Below, in pieces: positions 52,393 through 63,754 of a stretch of 64,000 nucleotides of DNA. The position numbers and the translations under genes were made by a program. The stretch lies in assembly GCA_031771865.1 (NCBI GenBank), contig JASISA010000025.1:2976001-3040000 (forward strand). Reading direction: 5' to 3'. The stretch is from Nothophaeocryptopus gaeumannii. Lineage: Eukaryota; Ascomycota; Dothideomycetes; Mycosphaerellales; Mycosphaerellaceae. The notes below the pieces were generated by a model, which ran no database searches, was not told the origin of the DNA, and saw only the letters and a program-made list of their open reading frames with translations. How positions within the stretch are numbered: the first letter of the stretch is position 1; each line of letters begins with the position of its first letter.

Positions 52393-54720
52393 CTAAGACA
52401 ACTCGATGCTCTGAACTGTTCTGACAAACGCATGAATCTTTTCGAGGTCTTGCTCCCCGTTGACTTCAATGCCGCTGCTGACATCGACACCTGCGAGCCT
52501 AGCTTTGGCGTCTCCAAGTGAATCGACCGCCTTTGCAACATTCTCGGGATCTAGGCCTCCAGCCAGCATCACACGCAAGCCATCGTCGCCCTCCAAAAGC
52601 TTCCTGACGCTGGCTGTGTCCAGTTGCTTGCCGCTACCACTGCCAGAATCCAGGAGAGGCATCGCATGGAATCCCCGGGTTGCCAAGCCTGAGTCTCCAG
52701 GCTTGAACTTATGAATGACGGGCACAGGTATGAGCTGTGCCCACTCTAACGGCTCTGAGCCGTGCAGTTGTACGATGTCGAAATTTATCAGCTTGTGTTG
52801 CTCAAGGATGTACTCCAGAGGCTGGTCGAGGAAAACGCCCACGAGCAGAGCGCGATCCGGATGCTGAATGTGATGTCTAGCGGCATGTGCAAAGTAGCTG
52901 GTTGCTTTTCCATTCGCTTCCGTTGAAGCGTCCGTCACCTGGGCGGATGATTTCCTGGTGCTGTGTATCACGGCAGATATTGCTCTAGCGGTTTCTGTGA
53001 AAACACATCGTTTTCGGCCAGTGACCATGATGATGCCGATGAGGTCAGCGCCAGCTTCAACAGCGGCCTTGACTGCCTCCGGGCTTCTATTCCCGCATAT
53101 TTTTACGAGTAGCTTCTTCTGCGGCTTCGCTTTGATCGCAGCCTCATTGCCTCCCAGAAGCTCGGCGATGAATCGCGTTGTATCTTGCGCGCGCATGAGG
53201 GCTTCACCCACTAGTACCGCACCAACTCCATTCTGCTGGTAAGGGACTACATCCTTGGGCCCGGCTATTCCACTCAGAGCACACAGAACTGTCTCCTTTG
53301 GCACAATGCTCATCAAGCGAGTCGTTGTCTCCATGTCGACCTCAAAGCTGGTAAGATTCCTGTTGTTCACACCGATGACTTTGGAGCCAAGCTTAACGGC
53401 AACCTCCATTTCCTCCAAGGTATTGACTTCCACCAGGGGTTCCATGCCGAGCGATTGCGAGTATTTGTACAACCGTACGAGGGTGTCCTGATCTAGCATC
53501 TTCACAATAAGAAGCACTGTGTCAGCGCCGCCAAGTCGAGCCTCTAGTATCTGATACTCGTCAAAAACGAATTCTTTCCTCAAGAGAGCCGGGCGATTCG
53601 GCATGCCTTCGATGGCCTTGCGTGCAGCACGCAGATCATCCATGCTTCCTTTGAACCAATGAGGTTCTGTAAGAACAGATATTGTACTGGCGCCCGCCAA
53701 CGCATATGTGCGTGCCTGAGCTGGCGCACAAGCAGAAAGCTGAATGATGCCTTTTGACGGCGAAGCCCGCTTGATCTCTGCCATGAGAGATAGCTTGAAG
53801 GGAGATTGTCGGAGTCTGTCCGGGAACGAGATAAGTGATGGTGCCAAGTTGAGATCGTATGCTGCCTGCATATCCTCAGGTCTTTGCGATGGGATCAGCT
53901 TCTGCTCGGCGACGTCTATCTTTCGCTGGTCGTAGATGCGCTCCAAGATTGAGGTCTTCTTATTTCCGTTAGCAGCAACTCCATTAGTCTGCTTCTTCGC
54001 TCCGTTTGCGCTCACGCGCTGGCCTTCAGTCTGCAGGCGAGCGTTTTCTTCCCAGGTACCACCTTGCATGCGGAGGAAATTCTTGAGCATAAGTCTGCCC
54101 TCAGCTGTGAGAATGCTCTCGGGATGGAATTGAACACCCTCGACCAAGAGCTCCTTGTGTCGAACACCCATGATTACGCCTTTTCCACCATCAGGACCCG
54201 ATGCAATCCAAGACGACACTTCCAGGCATTCCGGAAGGGTGGGATGTGTGCCAGCAAGGGAATGGTATCTCGTCACCGGAAGGTCCTGAGGAAGTCCTGC
54301 ATAGACACCCTTCCCATCATGTCTCAGCGGAGATGTTTTGCCGTGGAGGATCTCCCCAGTCTGCTCGACAACACCACCGAAGACCGCGTAGATGCACTGC
54401 TCTCCCATGCACACGCCAAGCACTGGGATCTTGCCACTGAAGTGCTTGATGGCATCTTTGCTGATGCCCGAGTCTGATACTGGGTGACCTGGCCCGGGAC
54501 TAATCACCAGCTGTGTAGGCTTGAATGCAATCAAATCTTCTAGGCTAATCTGGTCATTCCGGAAGACTGTGACTTTGGCTCCTTCAAGAACGAGGTACTG
54601 GTATACATTCCAGGTGAATGAGTCGTAATTGTCAATCAAAACCAAATTGGAGGCCGTGGGTACAGGAGCGGCCGGAGTAGGATGTTGCGGAGAATGATCG
54701 ATTAGGTCGAGCGCTGGCAT
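52393..54720 (-). CDS. trpC: Trifunctional tryptophan synthesis protein (GATase-IGPS-PRAI)
   Basis: One 775-residue frame starts at ATG 54720. The glutamine amidotransferase part (about 25-220) has Cys104 in L-G-V-C-M-G-E-Q, with His199 and Glu201 in F-H-P-E-S. Indole-3-glycerol-phosphate synthase (about 255-530) has A-E-I-K-R-A-S-P-S-K-G at 314-324 and V-G-E-A-L-M-R at its end. Phosphoribosylanthranilate isomerase (about 540-775) has K-I-C-G-N and ends with G-V-D-V-S-S-G-I-E. Fungi fuse these three activities (Aspergillus trpC, Neurospora trp-1). The amidotransferase works with anthranilate synthase component I, encoded elsewhere. All catalytic motifs looked for are intact. Confidence 0.96.
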   Translation of the reverse strand: MPALDLIDHSPQHPTPAAPVPTASNLVLIDNYDSFTWNVYQYLVLEGAKVTVFRNDQISLEDLIAFKPTQLVISPGPGHPVSDSGISKDAIKHFSGKIPVLGVCMGEQCIYAVFGGVVEQTGEILHGKTSPLRHDGKGVYAGLPQDLPVTRYHSLAGTHPTLPECLEVSSWIASGPDGGKGVIMGVRHKELLVEGVQFHPESILTAEGRLMLKNFLRMQGGTWEENARLQTEGQRVSANGAKKQTNGVAANGNKKTSILERIYDQRKIDVAEQKLIPSQRPEDMQAAYDLNLAPSLISFPDRLRQSPFKLSLMAEIKRASPSKGIIQLSACAPAQARTYALAGASTISVLTEPHWFKGSMDDLRAARKAIEGMPNRPALLRKEFVFDEYQILEARLGGADTVLLIVKMLDQDTLVRLYKYSQSLGMEPLVEVNTLEEMEVAVKLGSKVIGVNNRNLTSFEVDMETTTRLMSIVPKETVLCALSGIAGPKDVVPYQQNGVGAVLVGEALMRAQDTTRFIAELLGGNEAAIKAKPQKKLLVKICGNRSPEAVKAAVEAGADLIGIIMVTGRKRCVFTETARAISAVIHSTRKSSAQVTDASTEANGKATSYFAHAARHHIQHPDRALLVGVFLDQPLEYILEQHKLINFDIVQLHGSEPLEWAQLIPVPVIHKFKPGDSGLATRGFHAMPLLDSGSGSGKQLDTASVRKLLEGDDGLRVMLAGGLDPENVAKAVDSLGDAKARLAGVDVSSGIEVNGEQDLEKIHAFVRTVQSIELS

Positions 54721-55226
54721 CTTGACTGGGCGCGCAGAATTGTAGAAGTATTCTTCTCGATCGCAGGTTTGATGTTGTAGTCACACTTCTCCCGGACGTT
54801 CCAGTGCAGGGGTCACCAAACTCAAAGCCGCCTCTCAAACTTGGCGTCAGGTAAGGAATCGGATAGACGACCACGCGAAGGCTCAGAGGGGTACGACGGC
54901 CTGTACTCTTCGGTTGTCGGTATTTGCGTGAGCAATCGCAGCGATATGAGTTAAGAGGACGAGAGAACAATGATGAAGTGAGATGCATTGTGTAAGACTG
55001 GTGTGTGCCCTTCATCCTGCACGCCAGCAGCCGATTGGTCGACAGCCGAATCCCTGCCACTTTCCTCCGGCGTGGAGAAGCACGCGTACAGCGCGTCGCT
55101 CTCATCCACAAGCAGCTGCACTTCACCTCAATACATATACCACATTTGCTGCGAATTTTCCGCCCAAGCCGAGCTGTAGGACGACAGCGCAGGCCCGAAC
55201 AAATCATCTCCGGCACATACAGAACA
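54721..55226. promoter_or_regulatory. Divergent promoter of trpC and the APSES gene
   Basis: 506 bp between the two starts. I looked for a CPC1/Gcn4 site (TGACTCA) expected for a tryptophan gene and did not find a perfect one here. No gene is present. Confidence 0.4.
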
Positions 55227-57467
55227 ATGCCTGCCATGCCTCCCAACAGCGACAAAATATACAGCGCAACGTATAGTAACGTGAGTAATTGGCAAGAGAT
55301 AAATCGCAACGCGCTGACAGCGAATGCGACTAGGTGCCAGTATATGAGTACAGTGTGGCCGGGAATCATATTATGCGGCGTCGCTCCGACGACTGGATCA
55401 ATGCAACACACATCCTCAAGGTCGCCGACTACGACAAGCCCGCGCGAACACGCATTCTGGAGCGAGAGGTGCAGAAGGGAGTGCATGAGAAGGTTCAAGG
55501 AGGCTACGGCAAATATCAAGGTGTGTCGCGAGAGATGCGCAGGGACAAGACCGTGGTATGTATGACTACGCCGTTTGCTGACCGGCCATTGCGTGCACAT
55601 AGGAACTTGGATTCCTCTTGAGGATGGAAGGGAGCTGGCACAAAAGAATGGTGTTCTGGAAAAGCTGCGCCCTATATTCGACTATGTACCTGGCGACAGA
55701 AGTCCGCCACCCGCTCCAAAGCATGCAACCGCTGCATCTTCCAAGCCCAGGGCACCCAGAGCTGCACCGCAGCCACGACGACAGCCTGGTAAGAGCAACA
55801 TAGCCCAATCGCCAATGAAACGGCCGACTAAGCGCAGCGCAGTGTACGCTCCCGCTCCGGACTACGAACAAATGGACGTGAGCATGCAAGATGGCGAGAC
55901 TCCGGACGACGTCACAATCGTCTCCGAGCCATTCGACGATTTCGATCAGTCGCAATATACTGGAGGTTCTCGCAAAAGGCGCAGGGTCGAGGATCACATG
56001 TCGCAAGCCGACAAGGAGCATCAGATGTGGGCCGACGAGCTACTTGATTACTTCATGTTGCAAGACAGCCCCATGGACTCGCTGCCGTCTCCTCCCCAGC
56101 CACCGCAGAATGTGGACCTGAACAGAGCCATTGACGATAAAGGATACACTGCGCTTCACTGGGCCGCTGCGATGGGTGATCTTGAGGTTGTGAAGGATTT
56201 GATCAGAAGAGGTGCTGCCATTGACGTCCCCTCGAAGACAGGCGAGACGCCATTGATGCGGGCGGTCAATTTTACGAACAACTACGACCGACAAAATATG
56301 GACAAGCTGGCTGGCCTGCTTATTCGTACTGTCAACATGCAGGAGTGGTTTGGGGATACTGTGTTCCATCACATTGCCAATGCTACTCAGCGGAAGAGCA
56401 AGTACCAGTGCGCTCGGTACTACATCGACTGCGTCCTAAGCAAGATGGTGGACGCCGTGTCGCCTGACAATGCTGAGCGCATACTTAACACGCAGAATCA
56501 CAACGGTGATACCGCCATAACGATTGCCGCTCGTAATGGTGCCAGAAAATGCGTTCGGAGCCTGATTGGGAGGAATGCCGCCGTTGACATACCGAACAAC
56601 GTGGGAGAGACAGCTGACCAGTTGATTGTGCAGCTCAACCGTCGCAGACAAGAGCGTCACAGCCAGCGTCAGCTCTCCTCTTCGCCCTTCCTGGAAGGCG
56701 GTAATGTTGCTGTTGGTGGTCCGGTACAGTCTCACACAAATGGCCTGAACGGTGGCTTTCCTCTCGATCCGGTCAATTCGCACATGTCGCTCAATGGCCT
56801 TTCGCATTCGATGGAGAGCGGAGCCAGCTCGACCTATAAGTCAGACGCTGCTCTTGCTCTGACATCTGCTATTATACCCGCGATCTTCGACAAGAGCAAG
56901 ACGCTCGCCGCGGCCATCGACTCAGAGATTGCCGAGAAGGAAATGGAGAAACTAGAGGCCGAGCGCGTCGCGGCCACCCGTGACAATGAGCTTGAGGCCT
57001 TGCGTCGGCAACGAGCAGAGCTAGAGGCCAAAGAGCTGGCACAGATGAGTGACGATGCCAACAGTGACGATATCATCTTGGCAGAGCTGGAAGAATTGAT
57101 GGAAGAATGCCAGAGATTGACGCAAGACGACGAAGACCGCGAGCTCAAAGATCTACTCAGTGCGGAGGAGCAGCAAGCTCAAGGCGACACACCACCCGAG
57201 GATCTCATGATGGATGATGAAGATGAGCACAGCGGGCAGAAGATCGAATTGGCTCGCGAACTCTACGATCTCATGCAACAACGCAAAGCGCTGTTCAGGA
57301 CCATTGCGCAGAATCTCGCGGCTGCAGGTGTGGGTGACAAGCAAGCAGAGTACAAGCGCTTGATTACTGGTGCCCTGTCGGTGCGAGAGGAGGATGTAGA
57401 CGGCATGCTGCCCGAGATTGTGGCGGAATTGGAGGACTGGCAGCTCGGGAACGTCGGTGACGCATAG
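55227..57467 (+). CDS. APSES transcription factor of MBF type (Mbp1-like)
   Basis: Exons 55227-55280, 55334-55520 and 55603-57467 give 701 residues. The KilA-N/APSES DNA-binding domain (about 18-105) has M-R-R-R-S-D-D-W-I-N-A-T-H-I-L-K-V, then G-G-Y-G-K-Y-Q-G across intron 2 and T-W-I-P-L. Ankyrin repeats follow (D-K-G-Y-T-A-L-H-W-A-A, G-E-T-P-L-M-R-A, N-G-D-T-A-I-T-I-A-A). A long charged coiled coil (about 450-580) should pair it with a Swi6-type partner. MBF factors bind MCB boxes (ACGCGT) and drive G1/S genes. The intron 2 donor GTGTGT was preferred because it restores the conserved Q-G-T-W-I-P junction. Confidence 0.93.
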
Positions 57468-58411
57468 TCTGCGGACCGTCGTATGTCTCCTGCAAAGAAA
57501 GCTTCCATGATTGACTGGATTTACTCTGCGAAGACAGAGGTGAAGCCAGTCAAGATGAAGAAGTGAGTAGTGTGCATAGGCTTGATTGTGGATAGCTTTA
57601 TTATTGCTGGTCAATATTATTTATGAAAGCCGTCCGATTTGAAAATCACCGTTCACCGCCCTGATATATTGCCAAATTCATTATTTCACGATGTGGACGA
57701 TACAATGATGCTGCAATTTTGTCCCGTCTGCTTGTGCGGAATGATGGTGGTGAGGTGTAAGGATGTTCCTCGCCCAACCCAAGCTATCCTCGGCTCGGGG
57801 CGCGCAAGGCTGAAGCTGCCACAATCGATACCGTTGCTCGGCGACCACATCAGAGTAAACGAACGGCCGATGACGCCCCTGCACGTTGCAACAGCAACAG
57901 GTAGCGAGACGACAGAACAGTGAAAGTTACCATCGTTACGTCTCTGACAGCGGCTACGCACACAACGTCACAAGTAAAAATAACAACGGTCGACACGTCG
58001 CGAGTGGGACGTTGCGGAATTCGAGAAGGCTGGAGAGGTTGGACCGAAGCCAGCCAGCCACCAAGGGCTCACAGCAGCTCGCAGCAGCAGGCGTCCTGCA
58101 GTGCACACCTCTCTCGATTGGGATCTTTCACCTTTCCTGCTCCTTCCATCCATCCATTTTCGGTCACTACTGAACGCTGTTCTGATTCATTGCTGCACAG
58201 TATACATCCTCTCCGACAGTCGCTTTCCAACTTGCGAGTGACGAGCACTTGAAGCTCTCGTTTAAAGAGCGCGCACTGCGGGTGACTGCGGGGTCGGCAT
58301 TGGTGCATTCCAGTGCGGTAACCACCACCACTTTCCGAACGAAACGAACTCGACTCGATCCGATTGCAGCGCATTCCAGCAACCCCTCGAGGGCATACCG
58401 AAACGGAAGCC
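57468..58411. other. Intergenic, upstream of the cysteine-rich membrane protein
   Basis: About 940 bp. It contains a CAG-rich patch near 58070-58095. No reading frame here is convincing on either strand. Confidence 0.5.
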
Positions 58412-59636
58412 ATGCGCTTCCATCAGACTCCCCGACCGCTTCTGCAACTCGTCACAACTATTCTCCTCGCTCCGCGCTTCACACTCGCTAATCCCAACCC
58501 GCATCCCTCAGAACAGGCCGGCTTCACGTTCAACGAGCTCTTCGCACGATACGATTGCTCAGGGACCACGTGTGGCTACTATGGTCAGCTCTGCTGCGGT
58601 TCCGGACAGGCGTGCTATACCGATGCGAACACCATCGTCTCGTGTACTGCCAATGGTGGAGCGGTGGTGACCACTGCAGCTGCTGGAGGAAGTGGTTCCT
58701 GGCAGTACTACACCACGACGTACGTCGAGACCGATCTGGTGACCAAGACGAGCGTATGGAGCTCTTGGATAGGAGGTGTAGCTGCCACTGCCGCCGCAAC
58801 AGCCTCCTCATCATGCAACTACGCTCTGAGCGAAACACCCTGTGGCAGTATCTGTTGCGCTAGCGGCCAGTACTGCTACACGGAGGGAACATGCAAGCCT
58901 GCTGCTGGTGGTGGTAGTTCCGGCTACTATAGCAGCTACACCACGCCTGGCGCAACAGCCGGTGCTCCACTCCGACCGACTAGCTCTGGCCAACTGACAG
59001 TCACTCAAACTGCGAGCCCGACCACCACAGTCCCCTTCATGAGCCCCGTAGCGACTGGAGCAAACGTCACCGTCACCGGAACTGAGCAAGCCAACGGCGG
59101 TGGACTTTCCGGCGGCGCAATCGCAGGAATCGTCATCGGTGTCCTAGCAGGTCTCTTCCTGCTCGGCCTCCTCTGCTTCTACTGCTGCATCAAAGGCCTC
59201 CTCGACGGCTGCCTGGCATGCTTCGGTCTCGGAGGCCGCAGAAAGAGACGAACAGAAGTCGAGGAGTATGAGCGATACTCGCACCATTCTGGTGGCGCCG
59301 GCAGTGGAGGACGTACATGGTACGGAGCTGCACGACCACCAGCACGAGTCGACCGGAGAGAGAGAAAAGAGGAGCACAAGGGCCGAAATCTGTTGGGTAT
59401 TGGTGCGGGACTTGCGGCGCTGTGGGCGATTCTGGGACTTAAGAGGCGGAGGGATGATCGGAGGAGGAATGATGAGAAGTACTCGGAGTACTCTTACTCG
59501 AGTGATTATTATACTTCTGCCAGTGAGTAAAAGTCAAAGGTCTGCGATTTTGGTGTATGGTTACTGACCTTTCGAAACAGGCAGCGCGAGCTCTGATGAC
59601 AGGAGAACGCATCCAACGAGGTACTCGCGGCGATGA
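58412..59636 (+). CDS. Cysteine-rich single-pass membrane protein
   Basis: Exons 58412-59522 and 59581-59636 (58-bp intron, phase 1) give 388 residues. A signal peptide (L-L-Q-L-V-T-T-I-L-L-A-P) is followed by two short cysteine modules of similar layout: C-S-G-T-T-C-G-Y-Y-G-Q-L-C-C-G-S-G-Q-A-C-Y and C-G-S-I-C-C-A-S-G-Q-Y-C-Y. They are separated and followed by Ser/Thr-rich, probably O-glycosylated stretches. One transmembrane helix lies near 236-258 after a Gly-rich segment. The cytosolic tail is Arg-rich and ends in Tyr/Ser repeats. This architecture resembles fungal cell-wall sensors or anchors. The function is unknown. Confidence 0.75.
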
Positions 59637-60849
59637 TGAGCATGAGAGAGTCCGAGCGTTCAGTATGATTTTACGGAGGTTATGTGTTTTTATGCGATGA
59701 ATGTGAGATGTTCGTGGTACACACGAATGAGGTGCAGCCATGCAAAGCAATCAGTCGGAAACAGTCTGTCCATTCCACTGCGGGGGCCGTTTCAGCAGTG
59801 CCAGGTCTGGGATTCTCATCGGTTTGATCATCCAGGCGTTCCAGAAAGGCAACAACGCCACCCAGTTTGCGTGAGATGGTTGGGGTTACCACTTGGCTGG
59901 AATAATTCATCACTCTTCTTTGCGGGTAATCATAGCCCCGTCTGGGCTTTCGCCGCAGTCTGATCGCAAGTGGATAGAGATCAATCTAATCTGATTCACC
60001 CAAGTTTTGCGTCTTGTGTATCATTACGTGTAGGCTTTCTGCCTCCATCATGCAAGGGTCCTTCGTTGTCCTTTGAAGTCAGATACACTGCTGTGCACGG
60101 TATGGCTATGCCGAGCGCAAGACGGCTGAAGCACAGGAGATGCATGACTGCCTCGGTATGTTGTATGCTTGATGTTTGAGAGAGGAGATGGTCTTTGGGA
60201 GGGAGAAACACGAGAGCACGAGGCAGGATTCTTGATGCCAAGACAGAAGCACGTCATGTTGGAATTCGCCGATGTCGAAGTACATGTACATGCCTACGTA
60301 CGTGTACATCCATACGTTCGATATCAGAGACCATACTGGTTATAAGAAGAGGCCGGCGACTGTGACCATTGGAGATGTAGTCGTACAGTGGAGATGGAAG
60401 ATAGACAGGGGACACGTCCAGACTCGGCCTCTGTGCCCATCGTTTGGTGTCGTCGCTACCATTCGGTATTGGAGGTATTGGATTCAACACACCGAGTATG
60501 CAGTACTGTCAGCGTGGTCGTGTTCTCTGATCATGACGAGTGTAATACAGATGGAGTGTGAGAGATTGTGGCATACTGAGCGAGAATCAGCTCGCAGTGT
60601 GCGGACTCTGTCCATTCCATCACTGATATGACCAGATAATGGTGGAAAGGGACATTGATGTCTCTAATCGTAACATGTCGTTCATGTGGGACTGTCCTGC
60701 GTGTCAACGAAGTTTTGATTGATTCGGCGGGATCTCATCTGTCCACAACTTCGCCTATGCGACGCAAAGCACTACCGTGAAGCAAACGCCACCAAACCGC
60801 TCTCGCCATGATATCCGATCTTTCCTTCCCTGGGCACAGTGCAATGCAT
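59637..60849. other. 1.2-kb spacer without a supportable gene
   Basis: Short frames on both strands lack any family signal. A GTACATGTACATG-type palindromic stretch near 60269-60310 is the only notable pattern. It separates convergent genes. Confidence 0.5.
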
Positions 60850-61570
60850 TTAGAAGACCATCTCGTGCGGTCGGTCACCCTTCCTCAAAGCGAAGTTGCT
60901 CGCAAGGTATCCCTGGAGAAGAGGCTCCTTCTTGATAGATGCGAGAATGGCTTTGTCCACCTTCTTCTGATCCTCGGCGCGATCGCTGGCGACCTCCTTC
61001 TTGGCTGGCTTCTCGCCCTGCTTGAAAAAAGCCTCCTGGCTGCCCTTCTTGTCTGCCTTCTTGTCTCGAGCAAAGTATCCGTCGCCTGAGACCTTCTCCA
61101 CGGTGGAGGAATCAAGGCTGTCGAGCTTGACAGTCGTTTGAGTTGCGATCACATAGCGGGCGTTGACGCGGCGGAGAGGGACACCGTTGAGCTTGAATGG
61201 GCCGGTCACGAGGAGAGTTCCTTGTGGGAGGACCTTGAGAAGGACCACGCGCTTGCCTCGGAATCGGCCAGCGAGGAGGATGAGTACGGCACCGGGCTTG
61301 AGAGATGCACGCGGCTTGTAAGGGCGAAGGGCCTTGCGGGCCTGTGTATTCGCATGTCAGTGTATGCCCTTTGACTTCAATGTTCCATCTCCGTCTTCAA
61401 ATCCTCCAATGTCGCTTCGCATCTCTTTTAATCCAATAACAGGGTATTCGTACCTTCTTTGGCTGCGCGTCGTCCTCGGCCGGGTAGTATTTGCTGGCCT
61501 TTTGCGAGGCCGGGGTGATGGTGCGCTCGCCCTTCTGGAACTTCTTGGTCTGTGGCGCCTCGGACGACAT
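60850..61570 (-). CDS. RPL6: 60S ribosomal protein eL6
   Basis: Exons 61570-61454 and 61341-60850 (112-bp intron, phase 0) give 202 residues. The basic N-terminus (K-K-F-Q-K-G-E-R) is followed after the intron by P-G-A-V-L-I-L-L-A-G-R-F-R-G-K-R-V-V, the RNA-binding KOW-type core of eL6. The rest includes G-P-F-K-L-N-G-V-P-L-R-R-V-N and a Lys-rich helix. It belongs to the large ribosomal subunit. The start ATG 61570 is fixed by M-S-S-E. The intron is longer than most here, as is common in ribosomal protein genes. Confidence 0.94.
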
Positions 61571-62046
61571 GATGGCCAGCTGCTGAGCACTATCGTCAGT
61601 ATCAGTGGTAAAAAGATTGGTGCGCAAAATCGGCGTGAATATCGTACCGGAAGTTGTGCTGTTGGGTTAGTGAACGTCGGAATCCAGTGTTGTCAAGTCG
61701 GCGTCGTGGGTAGTGAGGTGCCAACAAATCGCAGGTGGTGCGGATTTCTGGCCTTGGCAAACGCGGCCAAACTCTTTCCCGGGACGCTGCTTCCCCAGCG
61801 AGCTCAGGCCACAAATCGAGAACACTCACGACATATGTCACCCACTCGCAGCTTCTGTTGTCGTCGTCGCCTCACCTGCCTGCTCTGCTTGCATGTGAAG
61901 GCCGCTTGCCTCAGGCTTCAAGAGCTCGCGTGTTGCATCACAGCTTCGAGCTTCTCGACCAAACACCCACCATCCGTTGCATCTGAACTCCTCTTCATCA
62001 CCACAAACAACACCATCACCCAAGAAAGCGCATATATCCACCCATC
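61571..62046. promoter_or_regulatory. Divergent promoter of RPL6 and RPN13
   Basis: 476 bp separate the two start codons. No third gene is seen. Confidence 0.45.
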
Positions 62047-63446
62047 ATGGCGACGGCTCCGCTCATCACCTTCAAGGCCGGCCGCTGCGAGTTCACTGGT
62101 CGCAAGGTCACGCCTGTCCCGACGCCTGGCTATGTCTACCTTTACAGCGACGAAGACCTCCTCCACTTCTGCTGGCGGCCACGACATGAACCATCCACAA
62201 GCCCTGAAGTCGACCTCATCATGTTCCCCCAAGACGGCCACTTCTACCCGCTCGTTAAGCAAGAAGGCGCAGAGGCGCTGCACTCGCCCACAAACGGCCG
62301 CATCTTCGTCCTCAAGTTCGGCTCCAGCGGCGAAAAACTCTTCTTCTGGATGCAAAGCAAGTCTCAGTCAAGAGAGGGACATGATAGCTGGTTCAGCCAG
62401 CGGGATCAGAGATTGGGACAAATTGTGGACCAGCTGCTGCAGGGCGAAGACGTTGACGTAGAGGCAGAGGTTGAAGACATCCGACGAGGTGGAGACAGCT
62501 CTGGCCCCAACGGCGATGCTGATGCGATGGAGGTCGACCAAGATGGCTCATCACTGCAGAGGCAGGAGACCGGCGGCGCGGGTGCCGATGCCACAGGTGG
62601 CGACCCGCGAGAGGAGGGTGAGGCGAGCAGAGAAGGCGGGGCAGATGGCGGCAGAGCGTAAGTTTGTGGAGATTTTCATCGTTTGACGCAAGGAGCTGGA
62701 GGCGCAAGACCATCAAAAGCCGTCTTGGAATTGTGACGAAGCATGATGCTGGGACACAGGCGTTTACGAGGATGGATTATGTACGAAAGTGCTCAAAACA
62801 ATGTTGCTACTGTCTGCTTTCATACGATCATTGCTTTCGCCTAATCAAAGAAGTATAACAAAGACACTCGGCTAACCTCGTCTATCCAGATAGTGCCGCA
62901 TCATCCTCATCCGATCCACAAGACGCAAACGCCGTCGTACAGAACTTCCTCGACTCCCTCAAAGGCGGTGGCCTCAGCGGAAGACAACAACAACCAGCCG
63001 ACAAACCGTTCACAACGCTTCCGGACTTGCTACCATCATCGACTACAACAGCATCCATATCAAGCGCTTCGCACTCACAGATCGACAACCTCTGCACCCT
63101 CCTACCACCCGAGATATTCATCCTCACGCAGGAGTCTGAGGGCTCCACATCTGCATCGGAAGCTAGCCCAGCAGCGGGTCAAGCAGCTATCGAGGCTCTC
63201 TCCACAGAACAGAAGAAAGAAATCATTACGCGGGTACTGCGCTCGCCACAGCTGCACCAAAGCCTGGGCTCTTTGACCGTTGCTCTGCGAGATGGTGGCC
63301 TACCGATGATCGGCGAAGCGTTGGGCTTGAAGGTCCAAAACGGTGGTCTCATCAAAGGTGGTAGCGTACCATTGGGAGGAGGTGATGCTGTCGAGGCTTT
63401 TGTCAATGGTGTCAAAAAGGCTGCGGAGGATGAGGAGAAGAAGTAG
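62047..63446 (+). CDS. RPN13: Proteasome ubiquitin receptor Rpn13 (ADRM1)
   Basis: Exons 62047-62657 and 62894-63446 give 387 residues. The Pru domain (about 1-120) starts F-K-A-G-R-C and holds G-Y-V-Y-L-Y, H-F-C-W-R-P-R and R-I-F-V-L-K-F, then L-F-F-W-M-Q, the ubiquitin- and Rpn2-binding fold. An acidic Gly/Asp-rich linker follows. The C-terminal DEUBAD domain (about 255-375), which binds the deubiquitinase Uch37, has L-L-P-P-E, V-L-R-S-P-Q-L-H-Q-S-L and the end G-D-A-V-E-A-F. The intron of 236 bp is long; the acceptor GATAG was chosen since it alone keeps the frame. Budding yeast Rpn13 lacks the C-terminal domain; this one has it. Confidence 0.9.
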
Positions 63447-63754
63447 TAGCTAGAGGCGGCCTCTAACCAGCTCTTCTCTGCTTCATGACTGTGTATAAAT
63501 AATCCGAGACTATGATTAGAAGCATTCCGGACGCGATGCCTCTGTCACCAGAAGTGTATAACAAAGTCGATTAGCTTTTCACAAACGCAAGGCCTCCTGG
63601 CTCGTCAGATCTCTCATCTGACTCCACAAAACCTTGACATGCAACACCTTCAAAAGAGCGCGGCATCTCGCCGCTCGACGAATGCAATTACAAGACCTAG
63701 CTGACTATTTCAAACCCCTCTCGTCCCATCCAACCACCTCAAAACGGACCCATC
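63447..63754. other. Spacer between convergent genes
   Basis: About 300 bp, nothing recognised. Confidence 0.5.

Noticed and set aside
61334..62461. 375-codon + ORF across the RPL6-RPN13 spacer
   Set aside because: It runs through an eL6 intron, a promoter and the RPN13 start in the wrong frame; Ser-rich shadow.
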